Origin: an uncultured Acidaminococcus sp.
GTDB taxonomy: Bacteria; Bacillota; Negativicutes; Acidaminococcales; Acidaminococcaceae
Reading direction: 5' to 3'
Assembly: GCA_900538365.1 (NCBI GenBank)
Contig: UPXT01000025.1
Span: 1-27,077, forward strand
DNA: 27,077 bases
In this document: piece after piece, positions 15,399-22,085 of the stretch
How the letters are laid out: each line of letters begins with the position of its first letter
Numbering within the stretch: position 1 is the stretch's first letter
Position numbers and translations under genes: made by a program
Notes under the pieces: generated by a model
Database searches by the model: none
The model's input: only the letters and a program-made list of their open reading frames with translations
Told to the model about the DNA's origin: nothing

Positions 15399-15443
15399 AA
15401 AAATCGCTCATTTTCTTACAGAATTGTAAGAAAATGAGCGATT
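15399..15443 (-). terminator. terminator of the transporter-ttdAB operon
   Basis: The 15402-15420 and 15425-15443 segments form a perfect 19-bp stem with a four-base loop. On the minus strand T5 follows. It lies about 36 bases after the ttdB stop codon and isolates the operon from the adhesin promoter. Confidence 0.92.
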
Positions 15444-15478
15444 GCTTCAATGAATCGATGCGTTAGGTAACGGCTGGA

Positions 15479-16096
15479 TCATTTTATGAAACCGACCTGC
15501 TTACTGATTTCAGCATAGACCTGTTCCGCCGTTTTGCGGCATTTCTTTTTGTTTTCTTCAAAAAGGTTGTCCCCGTGAGTATCAATGGCTACGATCAGGG
15601 GACCCAAGGTATCGACTTCACTGGTCCACAGGGTTTCCGGCATCCCCAGGTCTTCCCACTTACGGTCAATGATCTTCTTGAAGTTGACGGCACTGACAAC
15701 AGCGCAGCCAGCCGGGAAAACACAGAAGATACAAGTATCTTCCTTGCAGGCTTCCTGGGTTCCCTCCCCCATGCCGCCTTTACCGACAATCAACTTGACG
15801 CCCGTTTCCTTGATAAAGGCCTTTTCAAATTTTTCCATTCGCATGGAAGTCGTCGGCCCGATGGAGACCATTTCAAAGCGGTCCTTCTCGCCGGCAATGG
15901 GGCGGACAATAGGACCGGCATGGAAGATGGCCCCGCCTTTGAGGTCAACGGGAAGTTCCCTTTTTTCCTCGATGAGGCGGCGATGGGCAACGTCACGGCA
16001 GGTCGTAATGTGACCGGTCAGATAGACAATATCACCGATTTTGAGGTTCTTGAGGTCTTCGTCCTTGATGGGCGTATGAAGGATGATCTTAGCCAT
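15479..16096 (-). CDS. ttdB: L(+)-tartrate dehydratase (or class I fumarase) beta subunit
   Basis: A 205-residue C-terminal-type subunit of an iron-sulfur hydro-lyase. Recognisable blocks are LTGHITTCRDVAHRRLIE, AIFHAGPIVRP, SIGPTTSMRMEKFE, IVGKGGMGEGT and PLIVAIDTHGDNL. Length and sequence agree closely with my recollection of E. coli TtdB (201 residues). Together with the alpha subunit it would dehydrate L-tartrate to oxaloacetate. The two-subunit class I fumarases are close relatives, so malate/fumarate interconversion remains possible. The start codon overlaps the alpha stop by one base (TAATG), indicating coupled translation and equimolar subunits. Confidence 0.85.
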   Translation of the reverse strand: MAKIILHTPIKDEDLKNLKIGDIVYLTGHITTCRDVAHRRLIEEKRELPVDLKGGAIFHAGPIVRPIAGEKDRFEMVSIGPTTSMRMEKFEKAFIKETGVKLIVGKGGMGEGTQEACKEDTCIFCVFPAGCAVVSAVNFKKIIDRKWEDLGMPETLWTSEVDTLGPLIVAIDTHGDNLFEENKKKCRKTAEQVYAEISKQVGFIK

Positions 16097-16995
16097 TAAA
16101 ATTCAGCTCCTTTGTGGGTAGTAACAGTATAATGCAGATCCTTATCAAAGATGATGTGTCCGCGGCGATGGTTCCAGCAGCCAATGTTCACGGCTACACC
16201 GATAGCCGATGGATGGCGGGCCGTATTGACAATATTGACACCCAGTACGGAGGCCGACCCCGTCATTCCCTGCGGACCTAGGCCAATCTTATTGATACCT
16301 TCTTCCAAGAGCCGTTCCATCTTGGCTGCCCGCTCGTTTGGGTTATGGGACCCGACTGGACGCATGAGGGCCAGTTTGGAATTAAGGGCTGCTGTTTCAA
16401 CGCTGGTTGCAACGCCAACACCAACAAGGAACGGAGGGCAGGCATTCGGACCATAGCTGACCATTCTTTCAAGAACAAATTTCGTAACGCCTTCATAGCC
16501 TTCCCCTGGCATCAGGACCATGGCATGACCAGGAAGGGTGCAGCCGCCGCCTGCCATGTAGGTATAGATTTCGCAGGTATCGGAGTTTGGTTCAATGGAC
16601 CAAAAAACGGAAGGGGTCCCTTTGCCGACATTTTTCCCCGTATTATATTCATCAAAGGTTTCTACACTGTTATGACGGAGCGGGGTCGTAACCGTCGTGC
16701 GGATCACGGCTTCACGCAGCAGGGCTTCCAGATCATCAATGAGAGGGAACTTGGTCCCGCATTTTACAAAGAACTGCAGCACGCCCGTATCCTGACAGGA
16801 CGGACGGTCGAGCTTTTTGGCAAGCTCCATGTTCTTTTCATAGGTTTCATACAGCAGTTTGGCAATGGGAACGGTTTCCTTGGAAGCCAGTTCCTTTAAT
16901 TTGTCCGCAACGTCGTCCGGCAGGACCTTGGACGTATACCCGACAAACCGAGCCATAATATCGGTCATCTGTTCAACTTGTTCAGTATGTGACAT
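16096..16995 (-). CDS. ttdA: L(+)-tartrate dehydratase (or class I fumarase) alpha subunit
   Basis: A 299-residue catalytic subunit binding an oxygen-sensitive [4Fe-4S] cluster. Likely ligands are C67 (RPSCQDTG), C186 (GPNACPP) and C273 (NIGCWNHRRG). Other family blocks are FDEYNTGKN, MAGGGCTLPGHAMVLMPGEG and ARHPSAIGVAV. From memory it resembles E. coli TtdA (303 residues) along its length, which favours tartrate dehydratase; a fumarase cannot be excluded by eye. The start at 16995 is nine bases after AGGAGG; a longer frame reads through the ribosome site. It lies 54 bp after the transporter gene and overlaps ttdB by one base. The operon suggests uptake and anaerobic breakdown of a C4-dicarboxylate. 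Confidence 0.85.
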   Translation of the reverse strand: MSHTEQVEQMTDIMARFVGYTSKVLPDDVADKLKELASKETVPIAKLLYETYEKNMELAKKLDRPSCQDTGVLQFFVKCGTKFPLIDDLEALLREAVIRTTVTTPLRHNSVETFDEYNTGKNVGKGTPSVFWSIEPNSDTCEIYTYMAGGGCTLPGHAMVLMPGEGYEGVTKFVLERMVSYGPNACPPFLVGVGVATSVETAALNSKLALMRPVGSHNPNERAAKMERLLEEGINKIGLGPQGMTGSASVLGVNIVNTARHPSAIGVAVNIGCWNHRRGHIIFDKDLHYTVTTHKGAEF

Positions 16996-17049
16996 TTCAA
17001 AATTCCTCCTTATCAATAACTGCTTAACTTCATATGGTTCATCATTTTC

Positions 17050-18318
17050 TCAGGGGTAAAATGGGAAAATGAGGGGAAGCAAAATGAGACTGACAATGGC
17101 GGAAACTGCAATCATTGGAAGGCCCGCCTTGACATAATCATTGAAGGTATACCCACCTGGGGCAAAGACCATCATATTGGCCGGCATCCCAATAGGGGTA
17201 GCAAAAGCAAGGGATGCTCCAATGACGGTGGCGATGACAACAGCCTTGGGATCCGCCCCCATCCCAGCCGAGATATTGAGACTGATGGGTATGAGAAGGG
17301 CGGTCGTAGCAAAGTTACTCATGAAGTTTGTCATGAGGGTAGCAAGGACAAAGACCACCACGAGCAGAGCAAAAGGAGACGCGCTGGGCCCTAAGGCGCT
17401 GATGACCGTATCGGCAATCATTTTGCCGGCGCCCGTCTTTTGAAGGGCTTTGGCAAGGGCCAAAGTGCCGCCATAAACAAAGATGGTCTGCATGTCAATG
17501 GAACGATAAGCTGCCTTCTCGCTGATGGCGCCGCAGGCCACAAGGACAACTGCACCGATGCAGCCGGAAAGGTAGAACTTGATGCCGATCTGCTTTTCAA
17601 AGATCATGGCAAGAATCGTAAGGACCATGACAACCAAGGAAACCGTTTGTTTCCACTGCGGCACATCGGAAAAGTCCTGTTCCTCATCATACATGGAATC
17701 TCCCATATTTTTCGTTTTTTCCGGCAGAAAGCGATACCCGACACAGGCAAAAAATGCGGTGCTGATGAGAAGGATGGGAAGACCGACGAAACCATATTCA
17801 AAGAAACTGATTTCAACGCCTACATTCTGAAGTGCAGCTTTTCCCAAAAGGTTGCCCGGAGCGCCGATAATGGAAAGGTTTCCTCCCATGGCAGCAGCAA
17901 AGATAAGGGGAAGAAGCAGACGGGAACGGGAAAAACCAGATTTTGATGCCGTCCCAATGACAATTGGGATCAAGATGGCTGCCGTTCCTGTATTGGAAAG
18001 AAAACCGCTCATGATGCCCGTCACAAGCATGACTGCAACGATGAGTTCCCGTTCCGTATGGGCAAATTTGGTGACGATGCCGCCGACCCGATTGGCCATA
18101 CCGGTCTCAAAAAAACAGCCCCCAATCACAAACATGGCAACAAAAAGAATCAAGTTGTTATCGATAAAACCACCAAAGGCATCCTTGGGACTGAGGACTC
18201 CTGTAAGGACCAGGGCAAGAAGCGCAATGATGGATGTAACCGCCAGAGGGATCTTTTCCCAAACAAACATGACAATGACAAATAAGAGCAGTGCCAACGT
18301 AATGGCAACGGGTGACAT
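17050..18318 (-). CDS. SLC13/DASS-type carboxylate transporter
   Basis: A 422-residue inner-membrane permease with about 11-12 hydrophobic segments. Two family signatures occupy the paired re-entrant regions: SGFLSNTGTAAILIPIV near residue 100 and TNFMSNFATTALLIPI near residue 330, each with the SN-x-x-T/A-T type substrate and sodium motif. GMPANMMVFAPGGYTFNDY is also typical of the family. The start at 18318 has GGGAGG seven bases upstream; the longer frame to 18375 covers the operator region. It is the first gene of the operon with ttdAB, so the likely substrate is L-tartrate or another C4-dicarboxylate. Whether it is a sodium symporter or an antiporter (as TtdT) cannot be decided. Confidence 0.82.
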   Translation of the reverse strand: MSPVAITLALLLFVIVMFVWEKIPLAVTSIIALLALVLTGVLSPKDAFGGFIDNNLILFVAMFVIGGCFFETGMANRVGGIVTKFAHTERELIVAVMLVTGIMSGFLSNTGTAAILIPIVIGTASKSGFSRSRLLLPLIFAAAMGGNLSIIGAPGNLLGKAALQNVGVEISFFEYGFVGLPILLISTAFFACVGYRFLPEKTKNMGDSMYDEEQDFSDVPQWKQTVSLVVMVLTILAMIFEKQIGIKFYLSGCIGAVVLVACGAISEKAAYRSIDMQTIFVYGGTLALAKALQKTGAGKMIADTVISALGPSASPFALLVVVFVLATLMTNFMSNFATTALLIPISLNISAGMGADPKAVVIATVIGASLAFATPIGMPANMMVFAPGGYTFNDYVKAGLPMIAVSAIVSLILLPLIFPFYP

Positions 18319-18369
18319 AGCAATTCCTCCCTTAGATAGAATTGGCGCCATTGGATACATTTTTAAAAT

Positions 18370-18381
18370 ATACATTTGTAT
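18370..18381. promoter_or_regulatory. possible GntR-type operator in the transporter leader
   Basis: ATACA-TT-TGTAT is a perfect 12-bp interrupted palindrome about 30 bases downstream of the predicted transcription start, similar in style to FadR/FCD-family operators (TGTA/TACA arms). A wider pair GGATAC (18352-18357) and GTATCC (18398-18403) flanks it symmetrically. The neighbouring GntR regulator is the obvious candidate ligand protein, but this is inference. Confidence 0.4.
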
Positions 18382-18415
18382 TTTATATTTAATAAAGTAT
18401 CCGTTTCTTGATTAG

Positions 18416-18444
18416 ACTATATTCCAAATTTGATGGTCCGTCAA
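18416..18444 (-). promoter_or_regulatory. promoter of the transporter-ttdAB operon
   Basis: TTGACG (18444-18439) and TATAGT (18421-18416) are separated by 17 bp. The predicted leader is about 90 nt and contains the candidate operator. Confidence 0.7.
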
Positions 18445-18548
18445 GGGGGTCATAGAATTTTCTGTTTTTTCCATACAATTAGTGGACTATTCTTACGGCC
18501 ATCATCCAAACCATCGATGATTCATCAAGTATTTCCCGTTTTTCTTAT

Positions 18549-18597
18549 AAAAAAGAGACCTTCCAAAAATCAATTCATGATTTTTGGAAGGTCTCTT
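18549..18597 (-). terminator. terminator of the GntR regulator gene
   Basis: The 18553-18572 and 18578-18597 segments form a perfect 20-bp stem with a five-base loop. On the minus strand T6 follows. It lies about 70 bases after the regulator's stop codon. Confidence 0.92.
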
Positions 18598-18667
18598 CTA
18601 TGGGAAGATTCCCATACAGGAATCGCTATCCATTTTTGATTGATTGCAAAACGGATATATCCATTAT

Positions 18668-19642
18668 TTATTTTTCTCCACCTTTGACAAAATTGCGATA
18701 GTTGGTAAGCACGTCTTCCATGCTGCGCTTCATATGGGCGACCATGAGGGTCCTCGCCTGCTCTCCATCATGGGCCCGCAGGGCTTTCATGAGCCCATCG
18801 TGCTCTGTACTGGAAATCTTGGCATATTCCTCTTCGGTTACCAGATACCCCATGGACAGACCGCTCCACAGATTGGCGGCAAGGTGTTCCAATTTCTCAT
18901 TGCCGCAGGCTTTCCAAATGGCCATATGGAAGCTTTCGTTGTAATCCTTATAGGCACTGTAATTTTTCTCTGCAAGGGACCGCTTCATATCTTTATAGAC
19001 CGCTTCAATGCCGGAAATATCGGTTCCTTCCTGTGCTGCAAGATACGCCGCTTCGCCTTCAAGGAGCGCGCGCACGGCATAGTGGTCACGGATGTTCTTT
19101 GTGCTCATGCCCAGGACGACAGCCCCCTTATTGGGACGCAGCCGGACAAGTCCCTGGGAAGAAAGCAGCTGCAGGGCTTCCCGCACAGGAGTCACGGAAA
19201 CGCCCATCCTGCGGGCTGTTTCTTCCAGGGTCAGAACCGTTCCCGTCTCGATTTCCTTACGAAAAATTGCCTTGCGCAGATAGGAAGCGACCTGTTCCCG
19301 CGCCGGCAGGAGATTGATAGGCTGGATGGCCGAACTTTTGAGCGGCTCTTTTGTTTTTGCCTGCGCCGAAAGGTCCGGGCCCTCGAGGGAACCCTTGCCT
19401 TTCCGGACAATGATGTGGCGATTGGACAGTTTTTCGGCATAGCCTTCTGCCACAAGACGATTCAAGGCCTCTCTTACAGGCATTCGGGAAACCCCAAAGG
19501 ATCCGGCCAGGTCCACCTGTTTCAGTTCTTCACCGGCCGCAAGGATTCCCTTTTTGATTTTTTCAGAAAGGACCGAGAAAATCAGGTCCTGCGAACTCAC
19601 TTTTCCCTTAAGGAGCGAGTCTTCTTTCTTGTCAGCCTTCAT
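18668..19642 (-). CDS. GntR-family regulator with two winged-helix domains and one FCD domain
   Basis: A 324-residue protein, about 80-100 residues longer than usual FadR-subfamily regulators. Two GntR-type winged helices are visible: residues about 16-80 with recognition segment FGVSRMPVREALNRL, and about 112-178 with MGVSVTPVREALQLL. A charged linker (80-110) joins them. A single FCD ligand-binding domain follows (about 183-315), with candidate metal or ligand residues in YNESFHMAIWKACGNEKL and the later EHDGLMKALRAHD and AHMKRS segments. The start at 19642 has AAGGGGG about eight bases upstream. The gene lies directly before the transporter-ttdAB operon on the same strand but has its own terminator, so it is a likely local regulator sensing a carboxylate. 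The duplicated DNA-binding domain is unusual. Confidence 0.9.
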   Translation of the reverse strand: MKADKKEDSLLKGKVSSQDLIFSVLSEKIKKGILAAGEELKQVDLAGSFGVSRMPVREALNRLVAEGYAEKLSNRHIIVRKGKGSLEGPDLSAQAKTKEPLKSSAIQPINLLPAREQVASYLRKAIFRKEIETGTVLTLEETARRMGVSVTPVREALQLLSSQGLVRLRPNKGAVVLGMSTKNIRDHYAVRALLEGEAAYLAAQEGTDISGIEAVYKDMKRSLAEKNYSAYKDYNESFHMAIWKACGNEKLEHLAANLWSGLSMGYLVTEEEYAKISSTEHDGLMKALRAHDGEQARTLMVAHMKRSMEDVLTNYRNFVKGGEK

Positions 19643-19676
19643 GACAAAGGCCCCCTTCTTTGCTTTTTATGAAATA

Positions 19677-19715
19677 GGACTGTCCGCCAGCCTAGGTAAG
19701 GTAAGGACAGTCCTC
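19677..19715. repeat. inverted repeat between lepA and the GntR gene (terminator or operator)
   Basis: AGGACTGTCC (19677-19686) and GGACAGTCCT (19706-19715) form a perfect 10-bp stem around 19 bases. It lies 17 bases after the lepA stop codon and would be its terminator, but only a weak T-run follows on the minus strand. It also sits where the regulator's promoter would be, so an autoregulatory operator is an alternative. Confidence 0.5.
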
Positions 19716-19731
19716 GCAAGCAAGGAAATGC

Positions 19732-21537
19732 TTACTTTTCATCCATTTTTAGGATGGCCATAAAAGCTTCCTGGGGAAGTTCCACGGAACCGACCTGTTT
19801 CATCCGTTTCTTCCCTGCCTTTTGTTTTTCAAGGAGTTTGCGTTTGCGTGTAATATCACCGCCATAGCATTTTGCAAGAACGTCCTTTCTCAGGGCGCTG
19901 ACGTTCTCACGGGCAATGATCTTACTTCCGATCGCGGCCTGGATGGGGATTTCAAAAAGCTGCCGGGGAATGATCTTGCGCAATTTTTCCACAAGGGCGC
20001 GGCCCCGCACTTGCGCGCGGTCCCGATGGACAATGGCCGACAACGCGTCGACAGGATCCCCATTTAGGAGAATATCGACTTTGACCATATCGCTGGGCCG
20101 ATATCCCGACAGTTCATAGTCAAGGGAAGCATAGCCGCGGGATACCGATTTCAAGCGGTCAAAATAGTCAAAGATGATTTCACTTAAAGGCAGGCTGTAG
20201 TGGAGCATGACTCGATTTTCATCAAGATAGGTCATATTGGCATATTCCCCACGTTTTTCTTGGGACAGTTCCATTACAGGTCCCACATATTCCTTGGGAA
20301 CGATGATGGTGGCATTGACAAAAGGTTCTTCTACATGGTCGATGACAGTCTGGGGCGGGAAAAGGGAGGGATTGTCCACCATTTCCACATCCCCATTTGT
20401 CCGGACAACTTCGTAGATGACGTTGGGCGCGGTTGTTATCAAGGCAAGGTTATATTCCCTTTCCAAACGCTCCTTGATGACATCCATATGAAGGAGTCCC
20501 AAAAAGCCGCAGCGGAAACCAAACCCCAGGGCGGAGGAAGTTTCCGGCTCAAACATGAGGGAAGCGTCGTTGAGCTGCAGTTTCTCCAGGGCATCGCGGA
20601 GATTGTCATAATCGGAATTTTCCACAGGATAAAGGCCGCAGTACACCATGGGGGTAGCCTTGCGATAACCAGGCAGGGCCTGGGCAGCGGGATGATTTTC
20701 ATCCGTAATGGTATCCCCCACCCGCGCATCGCGGACGTTCTTGATGGACGCGGCAAGGAAACCGACCATGCCTTCCCCCAGTTCCTCGACATTGACGAGG
20801 GCTGGTTTGAAGACACCCACTTCCGTGACTTCATAGACCTTCCCCGTTGCCATGAGACGAATGGTCATGCCCTTTTTAAGGCAGCCATTGACCACACGCA
20901 AGTAGAGCATGACCCCTTTATACGAGTCAAATTTGGAGTCAAAGATGAGTGCCTGCAGCGGAGCTGCATCGTCCCCTTGGGGGGCCGGAATACGGTTAAC
21001 GACAGCCTCTAGGACCTCATCGATGCCAAGGCCCGTTTTAGCTGAGCAAAGAATCGATTCCGCCCCATCAATGCCCAGGACATCCTCCACTTCCTTGATG
21101 ACCCTGTCAGGATCGGCACTGGGAAGATCCACCTTATTGATGACAGGAATGATTTCAAGATCATGTTCCATCGCAAGATAGACGTTGGCCAAGGTCTGCG
21201 CTTCAATGCCCTGGGTCGCGTCAATGACAAGGAGTGCGCCTTCACAGGCAGCAAGGGCCCGGGAGACCTCGTAGTTGAAGTCGACATGACCCGGGGTATC
21301 AATGAGGTTCAGGATGTAATCATTGCCATCTTTGGCATGGTAATCAAGCTGGACGGCCTGGTCCTTGATAGTGATGCCCCTCTCCCGCTCAAGGGACATA
21401 TTGTCAAGGATCTGGTCTTCCATTTCCCGCTTGGAAAGGGTGCCCGTCTTTTCGATGAGGCGGTCGGCAAGCGTGGATTTTCCATGATCGATATGGGCAA
21501 TGATGGAAAAATTCCGGATTCTATGGGTCTGTGCCAT
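19732..21537 (-). CDS. lepA: translation elongation factor 4 (LepA)
   Basis: A full-length 601-residue translational GTPase. The G domain has AHIDHGKSTL (P-loop), RERGITIK (switch I), DTPGHVDF (switch II) and NKVDLPSADP. EF-G-like domains II, III and V follow, and the LepA-specific C-terminal domain contains RVMLHYSLPLSEI, GYASLDYELSGYR and GGDITRKRKLLEKQKAGKKR. LepA acts on ribosomes, aiding translation initiation or back-translocation. The start has GGAGGT, though at a rather long 11-base spacing. Upstream lie its own promoter and a small leader hairpin. hemW, often next to lepA in Firmicutes, is displaced by about 8 kb. Confidence 0.98.
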   Translation of the reverse strand: MAQTHRIRNFSIIAHIDHGKSTLADRLIEKTGTLSKREMEDQILDNMSLERERGITIKDQAVQLDYHAKDGNDYILNLIDTPGHVDFNYEVSRALAACEGALLVIDATQGIEAQTLANVYLAMEHDLEIIPVINKVDLPSADPDRVIKEVEDVLGIDGAESILCSAKTGLGIDEVLEAVVNRIPAPQGDDAAPLQALIFDSKFDSYKGVMLYLRVVNGCLKKGMTIRLMATGKVYEVTEVGVFKPALVNVEELGEGMVGFLAASIKNVRDARVGDTITDENHPAAQALPGYRKATPMVYCGLYPVENSDYDNLRDALEKLQLNDASLMFEPETSSALGFGFRCGFLGLLHMDVIKERLEREYNLALITTAPNVIYEVVRTNGDVEMVDNPSLFPPQTVIDHVEEPFVNATIIVPKEYVGPVMELSQEKRGEYANMTYLDENRVMLHYSLPLSEIIFDYFDRLKSVSRGYASLDYELSGYRPSDMVKVDILLNGDPVDALSAIVHRDRAQVRGRALVEKLRKIIPRQLFEIPIQAAIGSKIIARENVSALRKDVLAKCYGGDITRKRKLLEKQKAGKKRMKQVGSVELPQEAFMAILKMDEK

Positions 21538-21570
21538 GGATTGATTCTACCTCCAAGATTTCAATAAGCT

Positions 21571-21600
21571 AAAAACACCGCGCAGGATAAGCCGCGTGGG
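21571..21600 (-). promoter_or_regulatory. hairpin with T5 in the lepA leader (possible attenuator)
   Basis: On the minus strand CACGCG pairs with CGCGGTG (one bulged G) and TTTTT follows, within the leader between the lepA promoter and its ribosome site. This resembles a weak intrinsic terminator. No antiterminator or ligand motif is evident. Confidence 0.35.
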
Positions 21601-21611
21601 GTTTATTTTTC

Positions 21612-21641
21612 ATTATAGCATGAAGGATGGTTCCTTGTAAA
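21612..21641 (-). promoter_or_regulatory. lepA promoter
   Basis: TTTACA (21641-21636) and a perfect TATAAT (21617-21612) are separated by 18 bp, just after the rpsT terminator. lepA therefore appears to be transcribed independently of rpsT. Confidence 0.75.
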
Positions 21642-21672
21642 AAAGCCGCTGCCGAAAAAGCTTCCAGATAGC

Positions 21673-21707
21673 AAAAAGACTGGCAGCCGAATGGCTGTCA
21701 GTCTTTT
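21673..21707 (-). terminator. rpsT terminator
   Basis: AAAAGACTGGCAGCC (21674-21688) and GGCTGTCAGTCTTTT (21693-21707) pair over 15 bp with one G-T pair and a four-base loop; a T-run follows on the minus strand. It begins nine bases after the rpsT stop. Confidence 0.9.
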
Positions 21708-21715
21708 GGACTGTC

Positions 21716-21979
21716 TTATTTGACTGCGTTGACTTTCTTGGCTAAACGGGACTTTTTGCGAGCAGCAGCAAATTTGTTCACCGTACCCTTGCGGGCAGCT
21801 TTATCGAGTAAGCTTGCAGCGGTCTTAAGAGCGGCCTGAGCCTCATCCTTGGAACCAGCAGCAGCAAAAGCTTCAACCTTACGTGCAGTACTGCGGATTT
21901 CCGCCTTGACGGGGCCATTGGCAGCGCGGCGCTCAGCATCAGTCTTGACGCTACGAACGGAAGACTTAATATTCGGCAT
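21716..21979 (-). CDS. rpsT: 30S ribosomal protein S20
   Basis: An 87-residue, Lys/Arg/Ala-rich three-helix protein typical of S20, which binds 16S rRNA in the small subunit. Conserved segments are the N-terminal MPNIKSSVRSVKTDAERRAAN, read here in part as SVKTDAERRAAN, the middle AASLLDKAARKGTVNKFAA, and the tail ARKKSRLAKKV. The start has GGAGGTG directly upstream. The gene has its own promoter and terminator. Its position next to lepA is common in Firmicutes. Confidence 0.97.
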   Translation of the reverse strand: MPNIKSSVRSVKTDAERRAANGPVKAEIRSTARKVEAFAAAGSKDEAQAALKTAASLLDKAARKGTVNKFAAARKKSRLAKKVNAVK

Positions 21980-22013
21980 GTTTTCACCTCCACCAATTAG
22001 CTTTACCGAAACA

Positions 22014-22041
22014 TTTTATCATTAATAGATATAAAAGGCAA
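22014..22041 (-). promoter_or_regulatory. rpsT promoter
   Basis: TTGCCT (22041-22036) and TAAAAT (22019-22014) are separated by about 16-17 bp on the minus strand, 35 bases before the rpsT start. Confidence 0.5.
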
Positions 22042-22085
22042 GGAGTTTTTCCATAAGGCTTCCTGTAAGAGCCGGATAGTTCCAC

